A program made the translations under genes and the position numbers. Under the pieces are notes generated by a model. That model saw only the letters and a list, made by a program, of their open reading frames with translations. It was not told where the DNA came from and searched no databases. Positions 5,605 through 12,130 of a DNA stretch of 14,554 nucleotides are shown in pieces. Each line of letters begins with the position of its first letter. Positions within the stretch are counted from its first letter, which is position 1. The DNA is taken from the NCBI GenBank assembly GCA_025935275.1, contig JAICVP010000023.1, positions 1 through 14,554 on the forward strand, given 5' to 3'. The stretch is from Thermoleophilia bacterium (lineage in GTDB: Bacteria > Actinomycetota > Thermoleophilia > Gaiellales > Gaiellaceae).

Positions 5605-6897
5605 ATGAGGCGCACCAAGTTCTTCATCCACCTCAAGTCGAGCATCTGGTTCGTGCCCGTGGTTTTCGTCCTCGCGGGAGCGGCTCTTTCGCTCGCGACG
5701 ATCGCTGTCGACCGCTACTTCGACTACCAAGCAATTCCGAACAGGATCATCGGCGGTCCAGATGCTGCGGCGTACATCCTTTCCACAGTCGCCGCTTCGA
5801 TGGTGAGCCTCGCTGCGCTCGTTCTCACCATCACGATGGTGGTCGTCCAACTCGCGATGGGTCAGTTCTCGCCACGCATCGTGCAGCGCATTCTGCGCGA
5901 CAAGCCGAGTCAGGTGGCGATCGGTCTCTTCGTCGCGACCTTCGTCCACGCGATCCTCGCGCTTCGTGAAGTGACCATCAACGGCGACGGGACAGGGCAT
6001 GTGCCGGGCATCGCGGTCGTGACAGCCTTCGTCCTCGTTCTCATCAGCATCGCGGTTCTCGTCGTGTACGTGCACCACATCGGGCAGTCGCTCCGCGTTT
6101 CGGCACTCATCGAACTTGTTGGGGACGAGACCCGGACTCTTCTCAACAAGCGATACCCCGACGAGGGGGACGATCTCGATCCGGAGTTGGACTCGGTTGC
6201 CGTCGTAAGAGCGAGCGAATCCGGGGTGGTCACAGGGATAGGCCACGAGAACCTGGTCGCCGAAGGACGACGTGCGGACTGCGTACTGGAACTTGTCCCC
6301 GCGCTCGGCGAGTTTGTTCCGGCGGGTGGCTCCCTCTTTCTTATTCGCGGCGGGTCGACGACCGTAGACGAGGATGTACTAAAGGCTGCTCTCATCTTCA
6401 GCTTGGAACCAACGCTCGATCAGGACGTCGCCTACGGCATTCGACTCCTCGTCGACATCGCGGAGCGCTCGCTCGCTGACTCACCGTTTCAAGACCCCAC
6501 GACTGCAGTGCAAGCGGTTGACCGGCTGCACGATATTCTCAGGCAGCTTGCCCGTAGGCCCTTCCCTGACGGTCAGTATCGGGACGAGGCAGGACTGGTC
6601 AGATTGATCGTGCGAACCATGAGCTGGGAGGATTATGTCCATCTGGCCTTCGACGAGATCCGTCTCGCAGGTGCGGGCTCCCCCCAAGTGACGCGTCGGC
6701 TGAAAGCCGCTCTCACGGATCTCAAATCAATCGCGCTTCCAGAGCGAGTCGGAATCCTCGATTTGCAACTCGACCTGCTCACGACTGTCACGCAGGCAGC
6801 CCTCAGAGACGAACGCGACGTCGCATTCGCCCTTCGCGAGGATCCAGAAGGAATTGGTGCGGGAGCCAACTCCAGGAACAGCACCAAACTCTATTAG
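5605..6897 (+). CDS. DUF2254-type predicted membrane protein
   Basis: 430 residues from ATG 5605, preferred over GTG 5542 because the mature-looking protein begins MRRTKFFIHLKSS just ahead of the first membrane span. Four spans are visible, at about residues 15-36, 56-85, 103-120 and 133-157. The second pair of segments contains VVVQLAMGQFSPRIVQRILR, the family's most recognisable stretch, including the QFSPR motif. The remaining two thirds is a soluble, probably cytoplasmic domain. DUF2254 proteins are widespread with no established biochemical role. It is the first chromosomal gene right of the attachment site and is not obviously in an operon. A hairpin at 7053-7073 may terminate it. Confidence 0.88.
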   Translation: MRRTKFFIHLKSSIWFVPVVFVLAGAALSLATIAVDRYFDYQAIPNRIIGGPDAAAYILSTVAASMVSLAALVLTITMVVVQLAMGQFSPRIVQRILRDKPSQVAIGLFVATFVHAILALREVTINGDGTGHVPGIAVVTAFVLVLISIAVLVVYVHHIGQSLRVSALIELVGDETRTLLNKRYPDEGDDLDPELDSVAVVRASESGVVTGIGHENLVAEGRRADCVLELVPALGEFVPAGGSLFLIRGGSTTVDEDVLKAALIFSLEPTLDQDVAYGIRLLVDIAERSLADSPFQDPTTAVQAVDRLHDILRQLARRPFPDGQYRDEAGLVRLIVRTMSWEDYVHLAFDEIRLAGAGSPQVTRRLKAALTDLKSIALPERVGILDLQLDLLTTVTQAALRDERDVAFALREDPEGIGAGANSRNSTKLY

Positions 6898-7052
6898 TCG
6901 CGGTGAGCTCCGCTGAGCTCTAGATCTTCCGCCCGAGCAGCCGAGCGACGACGCAGAGCCGAAGGAGCCTGGAGCAGAACGATTCGGCTACCGAAGGACT
7001 CCATGCGACTGTCGCAACGACTCCCCCTACACGTGCATAGGGTTTCACTTCG

Positions 7053-7073
7053 CCCCTGAAGACAGGGGTCTTT
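7053..7073 (+). terminator. Hairpin between convergent genes
   Basis: CCCCTG (7053-7058) pairs with CAGGGG (7063-7068) around loop AAGA and is followed by TCTTTC on the plus strand. It lies 3 nt from the stop of the minus-strand lipoprotein gene and 155 nt after the DUF2254 stop. The T-rich tail favours use by the plus-strand gene. Confidence 0.55.
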
Positions 7074-7075
7074 CG

Positions 7076-7654
7076 TTAGGGCAGGTACTGCTGGTCGATC
7101 GAGCGCACGGTGTCAACCTCGATGAGGATCCAGACGCCGGTGTCGAGCGGCTCCCAGAGCGGATGGCCGAGCGGCTTGCCGCCGTTGACGATCTTCGCGA
7201 GCTGCGCCACCGTGATCTCGCTCCCGTCAACGCCGTCCGCCAGCACGGTCACGTGCGCATCGCCAGGAACCGTGTAGGTGAAGAGCCTGTCGCCCTCGTC
7301 GACCACGTAATAGTCGTTCGCGACGTCGCTCGAACCGGTGTCCTTTTGCGCCGCCTCGCGTGCGGTCACGCCCGTCACCATCTCGGCGGGGTCGAAGCGC
7401 AGGACGAAAGCGTTGCCGCTCCGCTCCAGCGAGCTGATGTGTCCGAACTCGACGCGACTGGTGGGTGCGCTCGGGCCGATCTTGGCCGCCTCGGCCTTCG
7501 CCGGTTCCGTGACCGTGACCGTCTCGCCGGGCTCCGTGGTCGTGGGCCCGGTGACGGTGACCGTCTCTGTCGTGGTCTTGCCGCTGCACCCGAGAGCGAA
7601 AGCCGCGAGAGCAAGGATTCCGGCTGCGAAGAGCGCTGTCCGTCTCCGTCTCAT
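7076..7654 (-). CDS. Putative lipoprotein, unknown function (intact paralogue of the 4957-5214 copy)
   Basis: 192 residues from ATG 7654, with GAGAGGA about 8 nt upstream. A basic MRRRR start, a hydrophobic core and Cys23 in FALGC form a lipobox, so the mature protein is lipid-anchored outside the cytoplasmic membrane. A Thr/Val/Glu-rich linker (TTTETVTVTGPTTTEP) leads to a compact C-terminal domain (about residues 65-192) with strands such as VVDEGDRLFTYTVPG and GVWILIEVDTVRSIDQQYLP. I do not recognise the domain. It is the last gene of the minus-strand series that begins with the ECF sigma gene, 59 bp after the Ig-repeat gene, but it has its own ribosome-binding site. Its 3' end is duplicated inside the neighbouring island. 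Confidence 0.8.
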   Translation of the reverse strand: MRRRRTALFAAGILALAAFALGCSGKTTTETVTVTGPTTTEPGETVTVTEPAKAEAAKIGPSAPTSRVEFGHISSLERSGNAFVLRFDPAEMVTGVTAREAAQKDTGSSDVANDYYVVDEGDRLFTYTVPGDAHVTVLADGVDGSEITVAQLAKIVNGGKPLGHPLWEPLDTGVWILIEVDTVRSIDQQYLP

Positions 7655-7713
7655 GCGCCGGATCCTCTCGCCCGCGTGGAACCGGCCGGTAACGGCTTGC
7701 TAACCGTTCTTCA

Positions 7714-9969
7714 TCAGACTTTGATCGCGCGCACGGCCGGCGTCGCGTCGCGGTTGCCAGCCGCGTCGATCGCGCGCACGCGGAACACGTGGTGGCCGTG
7801 CTTCAGGCCGCCGTAGCTCGCCGGGGACGAGCACGCTTGCCACGCGGCGCCGTCGAGTCGGCACTCGAACGTCGAGCCAGTCTCGGACGATGAGAACGAG
7901 AACGTCGCCGTCTTCCCGGCGACAGACGCGGACGTGACGGTCGTGTTCGGCGCGACGGTATCCACCTTCCAGGTTCTCGCGGCCGGCGACGGATCGTTCG
8001 ACCCGGCGGGGTCTCTGGCCCGCACCCTGAACGTGTGCGAGCCCTGCGGAAGGCCGGTGTAGGTCTTCCCGGAGCTGCACGAAGACCAGCTCCTGTCGTC
8101 GAGCTTGCACTGGAAGGTGGCGGCCGTGTCGTTGGACGAGAAGCGGAAGGCAGCCGACGTCGAGGATGTCGCGCCGCTCGGCCCGTGCGTGATCGAGGTG
8201 TCGGGCGGCAGGTCGATCCGCCACGACCAGCTGGCCGGCGAGGGGTCGACATTCCCGGCCCGGTCCCTCGCCCGCGCCCGCATGACGTGCTTCCCGTCCG
8301 TGAGCCCCGACACCTGTCCGCACTCGCCCCAGCCGTGGTCGTCCAGGCGGCATTCGAAGCTCGCTCCCGCCTCGCTCGAGAGCGTGAAAGTGGCGGTGGC
8401 CTTGTGCGAGACGTGCGGCGGCCCTTTCTCGATGGCGGTCTCGGGCGGATTGGTGTCGACCGTCCACTTGCGGCTCGCCGGGGAGGCGTCGTGGTTCCCC
8501 GCCCGGTCGAGAGCCCGCACGTGGAATCGGTGCTCGCCGTCGTCGAGCGCGGGATACGTCTTCGGCGACGCACAGGCCTCGTACTCGCCGTCGTCGAGCT
8601 TGCATTCGAACGACGAGTGCTTCTCGCTCGACGTGAACTCGAACCGGTCGCCCCCCCGGGAGAAGTCGTCGGGCGCTTCCGTGAGCTTCGTGGCCGGAGC
8701 CTTGACGTCGACTTCCCATTCGCGGCTCGCCGGCGTGGGATCCGTGTTGCCTGCTCCGTCGACCGCGCGGACGCGGAACGAGTGCTTGCCGCGCGCGAGC
8801 CCGGTGTACGTCTTCGGCGAGGCGCACGTCTCGAACTGCGCCTGGTCGAGGCGGCATTCGAGCATGGCGTTCTGCTCGTTCGACTCGAACTCGAAGGTAG
8901 CGATGCCCGTCCCGTACTTCTTCGGCCCGGCGGTGATCGACGTCTCGGGCACGACCGTGTCTGGGAGGATGAGGAAGGGGCCGAGGTGCACCGTGCTCGT
9001 CCAGCGGCCGTTCTTGCCTAGGGTGCGGAGGTTGAACCAGCTCGTGCCGGGTTTCAGATGACCCGTCGTGCCGGTCGCGGCGCCCGGGAGATCGACTGCC
9101 TTGTCAGGAGTCTCGGGCTCGGTGCTCCAGGAGACCGAGTAGCCGCTCGCATCCGGGCTGGGACTCCAGGCGACCTCGACATCGGGGTCGGCGGAACCGC
9201 GCTCGACGCTGTGCGAGGTGCTGTGCACGGACGTCGGGTCGTGCACGCCCTTGCCGCGCACGGCGTAGAAGGCGCCTGCCGTTGCGGCCGCCGCCAGGAG
9301 CGCGATCAAGGCGGCCACGACCACCGGCTTGCGCGGGAGGGCGACGGCTCGCCGCTGCCTCTTCGAAGGAGGCGCCGTCGGTTCCGTCAGCGACGCCCAG
9401 ACCCGCTCCTTCAGGCCCACCGGGGGCGCAACCGGTGCCAGCGCGGCGAAGACCGCCACGGGGGAAACCGGCGATTCCACGGCCTCCTCCAGCCGGTCAC
9501 GCAACCGCTCGAGGCGCCGGTCGACGACCCGCAGGTCGAGGCCGAGCGCGTGCCCGAGCTCGAGATCGCGAAGACCGTGGCGAAGCTGCAGGTCGAGCAG
9601 GAGAAAGTCGTCCACCGCGAAGTCGGACGCCGCTGCCCACACCGCTCCGGCGATCCGGTCATCCCGCACGACCGCAGCCGGGTTGGCGAGGCGGTCAGGA
9701 TCGATTTGCGCGTAGCGCTCGGAAGCGCGCGCGCTCGACTTGCGCGGGAGCTCCGAGGCGAGCAGCCCGTACAGCCAGGGCCGTAGCTCCTCTACCGGCC
9801 GCTGGCGGAGCTCGGCGAACGCGTGCGAGAAGGTACGGCCGACCGCGGACCCCGCCTCGCCCTCGGAGCCCAGCACACGGACGGCGACGTCGAAAAGCGG
9901 ACCGAAAAAGCGGTCGTAAAGAGCGGCGAGGTCTTCGTCCGTCCAAGGCCGCTCTTCAACGACGTCCAT
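7714..9969 (-). CDS. Sigma-factor-like domain fused to a membrane span and five Ig-like repeats
   Basis: 751 residues. Residues 12-70 (LAALYDRFFGPLFDVAVRVL, then RTFSHAFAEL and RPWLYGLLASEL) follow the pattern of sigma-70 region 2. Residues 115-165 (FLLLDLQLRHGLRDLELGHA, then RRLERLRDRLEEAV) follow region 4. Both are degenerate, so promoter recognition is uncertain. One membrane span (about 215-236) separates this cytoplasmic part from an exported part: an FN3-like domain (about 250-335) and five repeats at 336-425, 426-509, 510-589, 590-674 and 675-751. Each repeat carries FEC(R/K)LD...C, a G-K/S-H-x-F-x-V-R-A line and AGN.D.(S/T)PA. The paired cysteines suggest disulfides. It starts at ATG 9969 after AGGGG. 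It lies downstream of an ECF sigma gene on the same strand. A signalling role is inferred; the sigma resemblance is by eye. Confidence 0.8.
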   Translation of the reverse strand: MDVVEERPWTDEDLAALYDRFFGPLFDVAVRVLGSEGEAGSAVGRTFSHAFAELRQRPVEELRPWLYGLLASELPRKSSARASERYAQIDPDRLANPAAVVRDDRIAGAVWAAASDFAVDDFLLLDLQLRHGLRDLELGHALGLDLRVVDRRLERLRDRLEEAVESPVSPVAVFAALAPVAPPVGLKERVWASLTEPTAPPSKRQRRAVALPRKPVVVAALIALLAAAATAGAFYAVRGKGVHDPTSVHSTSHSVERGSADPDVEVAWSPSPDASGYSVSWSTEPETPDKAVDLPGAATGTTGHLKPGTSWFNLRTLGKNGRWTSTVHLGPFLILPDTVVPETSITAGPKKYGTGIATFEFESNEQNAMLECRLDQAQFETCASPKTYTGLARGKHSFRVRAVDGAGNTDPTPASREWEVDVKAPATKLTEAPDDFSRGGDRFEFTSSEKHSSFECKLDDGEYEACASPKTYPALDDGEHRFHVRALDRAGNHDASPASRKWTVDTNPPETAIEKGPPHVSHKATATFTLSSEAGASFECRLDDHGWGECGQVSGLTDGKHVMRARARDRAGNVDPSPASWSWRIDLPPDTSITHGPSGATSSTSAAFRFSSNDTAATFQCKLDDRSWSSCSSGKTYTGLPQGSHTFRVRARDPAGSNDPSPAARTWKVDTVAPNTTVTSASVAGKTATFSFSSSETGSTFECRLDGAAWQACSSPASYGGLKHGHHVFRVRAIDAAGNRDATPAVRAIKV
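7717..8964 (-). repeat. Five tandem Ig-like repeat units (about 77-90 codons each)
   Basis: In-frame units within the 751-residue protein. The shared skeleton is a T-x-I/V opening, a strand ending in FSSxE, FEC(R/K)LD, a second Cys 8-10 residues on, the strand HxFRVRA, and AGNxDPSPA. Units have diverged and are not near-identical at DNA level, so this is an old duplication rather than recent slippage. Confidence 0.85.
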
Positions 9970-10032
9970 CAGCCCCCTCGAGAAGTCTGCGGATTCTCGC
10001 AGGGCGGTCGGTCTATGAAAAGTCGAAGACCG

Positions 10033-10116
10033 TTAGACGCGGCTGCGGCGGCGCGAAACGACCCAAAAGAGCGCGAGGAGCGCGACAATCGCAACGATGA
10101 TCCACAAGACCGTCAT
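10033..10116 (-). CDS. 27-residue membrane microprotein
   Basis: ATG at 10116, stop TAA at 10033-10035. The peptide is one hydrophobic helix, TVLWIIVAIVALLALFWVV, followed by the basic tail SRRRSRV, so the tail should face the cytoplasm (positive-inside rule). A clear ribosome-binding site (GAAAGGA, about 8 nt before ATG) supports expression. It lies between the 88-residue gene and the Ig-repeat gene, all on the minus strand, 63 bp before the latter. Small single-span proteins often modulate membrane partners; here that is inference. It is too short for routine gene callers. Confidence 0.6.
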   Translation of the reverse strand: MTVLWIIVAIVALLALFWVVSRRRSRV

Positions 10117-10184
10117 TTCCAACGTCCTTTCGGAGAGTTAGGCCTGATTCTCGCCCCCGGTGGCGATTCCTCCGCTACCCGGTC

Positions 10185-10201
10185 GGGGGATCTTGACCCC
10201 C
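10185..10201. other. Hairpin upstream of the microprotein
   Basis: GGGGG (10185-10189) and CCCCC (10197-10201) can pair around a 7-nt loop, within the 105-bp gap between the 88-residue gene and the microprotein. There is no T tract in either direction. It might attenuate read-through from the sigma gene or stabilise an mRNA end. Confidence 0.3.
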
Positions 10202-10221
10202 TCCAAAGAGGAGAGCGGCCG

Positions 10222-10488
10222 CTAGTCGCCCGAGGAGAGCCGGCGCCTGAGCTCTTCGAGCGGGAGCGCGTCGGGCTCATAGCCGACGTCGCGGAGCGCC
10301 CGCTCGAGATCTTCGATCAGCGCGAGGCGGAAGGCTTCGTCCGCAACCGCCCGGGCGACGATGTCGTCGAGCTCACGGCGGCTGCGGGGAAGCTCCTGCG
10401 CGGCACGGACCCAGCCTTCCGGGGCAGGCGGCAGCGCCCGGAGAAGCTCGGCGAGGCGCTCTTCGTCGTATAGGCCAGTCGACGTCAT
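10222..10488 (-). CDS. Small protein linked to the ECF sigma factor
   Basis: 88 residues from ATG 10488, starting 5 nt after the sigma gene's stop, so almost certainly co-transcribed and possibly coupled. It is charged and helical (EERLAELLRALPPAPEGWVR, then AAQELPRSRRELDDIVARA and a C-terminal ALPLEELRRRL). No cysteines, HxxxCxxC anti-sigma zinc motif or membrane span are present. Its position matches where anti-sigma factors usually lie, but it does not look like a known one. I recall similar PPAPEGWVRAAQELP proteins beside actinobacterial ECF genes without a known function. Confidence 0.7.
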   Translation of the reverse strand: MTSTGLYDEERLAELLRALPPAPEGWVRAAQELPRSRRELDDIVARAVADEAFRLALIEDLERALRDVGYEPDALPLEELRRRLSSGD

Positions 10489-10493
10489 CGCTC

Positions 10494-11045
10494 TCAGGAC
10501 GGCTCAGGGGCCGAGTTTCTTCCCTCGAATAGTTCGCGGAGTTTTGCCAAGCACCGCGAGATGCGGCTCGCGATCGTTCCGGCAGGGATCTCGAGTGCCT
10601 CGCCGATCGTCTGGTAGCTCTCGTCCCGCGCGAAGAAGCGGTCGAGAATCTCCTGGCAGGTCTCGGACAGCTCCCCGAGCGCCTCTCGGACGGAGAGCGC
10701 CTCGTCGAGCCGGTCGAAGGTCTCGTCGAAGCCGGGCGGCTCGATGTCTTGGTCGCTCAGCTGCTCGCGGGACCCCGCGCGGATCTTGTCGATTGAAAGC
10801 CGGCGCGTCAGCTGCGCGATCCACGGGCGGATCGCTTCGTCGTCCCGCAGCCGGTCGAGATGCTGATACGTCCGCGCGAAGACCTCCTGGAAGACGTCCT
10901 CCGCGTCGTCGGGGCGCAGCCCGAACCCCTGCGTGGCGATCGCGAACACGTAGCGCGAGAACCGGTTGACGAGCTGGGCCCAGGCGCTCTCGTCCCCGGT
11001 GCGGCAACGGGCCACGAGGGCGGCGTCGGAAAGTGACGCTTCCAT
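10494..11045 (-). CDS. ECF-type RNA polymerase sigma factor
   Basis: 183 residues. Sigma region 2 lies at about residues 24-90, with the characteristic DDAEDVFQEVFARTYQHL core-binding helix and the RPWIAQLTRRLSIDKIR segment for -10 recognition. Region 4 lies at about 121-175 (LSETCQEILDRFF, ESYQTIGEALEIPAGTIASR, ISRCLAKLREL), the helix-turn-helix for the -35. A variable linker separates the two, as in ECF factors, and there is no region 1.1 or 3. The ATG at 11045 has no clear Shine-Dalgarno; TAATCT lies 8 nt upstream, so a leaderless transcript is possible. It heads the series that includes the 88-residue gene and possibly the microprotein and the Ig-repeat sigma-like protein. Confidence 0.93.
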   Translation of the reverse strand: MEASLSDAALVARCRTGDESAWAQLVNRFSRYVFAIATQGFGLRPDDAEDVFQEVFARTYQHLDRLRDDEAIRPWIAQLTRRLSIDKIRAGSREQLSDQDIEPPGFDETFDRLDEALSVREALGELSETCQEILDRFFARDESYQTIGEALEIPAGTIASRISRCLAKLRELFEGRNSAPEPS

Positions 11046-11287
11046 GGCGGAAGATTACGCCCGCTTCGCCCGTCTAGTGGGCGTGAAGCCCGAGAGCCAT
11101 CGCGCATATGAGCGCGAACGCCATCTCGATCTCCTGCGCCGTGCCCGGAGCGGAGAGCTTGCGGCCGAACTCGCCGCGGGCCGCCGGGCCGGGCGTCGCA
11201 CGCGGACGACTGCCCTCCTCCGCGCGGGACGCCGGCTCGCTCCGGGCGCGGCGTAATCCGGACTCAGCGTTTCTTCGTAGCCATAGC

Positions 11288-11314
11288 GGAGCCCCGGTAG
11301 GGGGCCGGGGCTCC
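11288..11314. terminator. Strong 10-bp hairpin, possible terminator
   Basis: GGAGCCCCGG (11288-11297) pairs perfectly with CCGGGGCTCC (11305-11314) around a 7-nt loop. There is no T tract on either side, so it may act as an RNA-stability or factor-dependent element rather than a classical terminator. Confidence 0.4.
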
Positions 11315-11419
11315 AGCCGCACCGTGCGCCATCAACCCCGGGACAAGGTTCGCACGATGCGGTGTGCGTCCATTCTGCGCACTAAAGCCATTTCCTGCCA
11401 AGTGCGAGTTTCCGGCCGC

Positions 11420-11425
11420 TACGAT
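11420..11425 (+). promoter_or_regulatory. Candidate -10 box (TACGAT) of tRNA-Cys
   Basis: TACGAT lies 12 nt ahead of the mature tRNA 5' end, at the spacing expected for a start just upstream of it. The -35 candidate (CTGCCA, about 19 nt upstream) is weak. Confidence 0.35.
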
Positions 11426-11437
11426 GGCAGGCGCGCC

Positions 11438-11508
11438 GGCGCGGTGGCCGAGAGGTTAGGCAGAGGCCTGCAAAGCCTCGTACAGCGGTTCGAATCCGCT
11501 CCGCGCCT
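11438..11508 (+). tRNA. tRNA-Cys (anticodon GCA)
   Basis: A 71-nt cloverleaf: acceptor GGCGCGG/CCGCGCC, D arm GCC/GGC, anticodon stem GAGGC/GCCTC with loop CTGCAAA (anticodon GCA), T arm AGCGG-TTCGAAT-CCGCT and discriminator T. No CCA is encoded. No second copy of its 3' end is visible in this window. Confidence 0.96.
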
Positions 11509-11510
11509 CT

Positions 11511-11939
11511 CTACGAGACGAATGCCTTCCGAACAGATGCAGCCGTCCATCTGTTCGCGCCGTGAATCGTTGGAACCTTCTCGTCGTTCAGCCTCTCGGC
11601 GATCTGTTCCAGCGACATCCTCTGCTCGAGAAGTGCGTTGATCTTCACCCGCCACGTGAAGTCACGGGCGTTGCAGAGCTTGTGCGCGAGCCTGACGTTG
11701 TCGGCGGTCAGGCAACCGCCATGCATCTTCAGTCTCGGATAGTGGTCGGCAGTCGGTTCCCACGGATCGGGAGGCGTCGTGCGCGGCTCGAAGTGCTTGC
11801 GGCCCTTGAAGCAGTAGCACTGAGGCATCTCGCAACGGACATCGATGAGCTGCCCGTCCCGGGCGAGCTTCATCAGGATCCCGCGAACTCGAAGTTCCTG
11901 AAGCCTTGCTACAGCTGTCTGTTCGGACCCGGCTCCCAT
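11511..11939 (-). CDS. HNH-type protein with a recombinase-like C-terminal helix-turn-helix
   Basis: 142 residues from 11939; ATG 11873 (giving MKLARDGQL) is an equally good start. A Cys pair (CEMPQCYC) precedes an HNH-like core: ADHYPRLKMHGG carries the DH, and DNVRLAHKLCNARD carries the N and the second His/Cys. The tail (MSLEQIAERLNDEKVPTIHG, then NRWTAASVRKAF) resembles the helix-turn-helix of serine-recombinase C-termini, where a low-copy DNA-binding module reads a target. I recall actinobacterial proteins of this layout annotated HNH endonuclease. The catalytic residues look present, so it may be active. It converges on tRNA-Cys and stops 2 nt from its 3' end. Confidence 0.75.
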   Translation of the reverse strand: MGAGSEQTAVARLQELRVRGILMKLARDGQLIDVRCEMPQCYCFKGRKHFEPRTTPPDPWEPTADHYPRLKMHGGCLTADNVRLAHKLCNARDFTWRVKINALLEQRMSLEQIAERLNDEKVPTIHGANRWTAASVRKAFVS

Positions 11940-12130
11940 GAGGCGAGTATCACCACGGACTCGGAAGACAAGCAGCTAGGCGCACCGCGTCGGTCGGGAA
12001 TCGCCTGCAAATTACTCGACTTTTGGCCAGTTGAGACCAGGTTCTTGGAGGAGGACGATTGCCAGGCTGGTACGCGCTGGGCGTGCATTGGCAGCCGGCC
12101 GTACCGAGGACACTCGTAGGGAGGAGCGGC

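Larger units (their letters stand above)
11046..11437. other. Region between the sigma gene and tRNA-Cys; coding status unclear
   Basis: Two opposed frames are open. Plus strand 11044-11256 reads 70 residues (MAEDYARFARLVGVKPESHR and on, Arg/Ala-rich at the end). Minus strand from 11322 to 11074 reads 82 residues, of which only the end (GTAQEIEMAFALICAMALGL) looks protein-like. Both have GC-rich third positions and neither has a family I recognise. If the plus frame is real, its ATG overlaps the sigma gene's ATG in the palindrome CCATGG. Apart from the hairpin at 11288-11314 and the tRNA promoter candidate, I see nothing else. Confidence 0.3.

Noticed and set aside
7717..8964. Considered a CRISPR-like or satellite array
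   Set aside because: The periodicity is about 240-270 bp, in frame and diverged at DNA level, so it reflects protein domain repeats.
8035..9061. Plus-strand ORFs of 318-328 residues
   Set aside because: They lie antisense to the Ig-repeat gene; their apparent repeats are only the reflection of its repeats.
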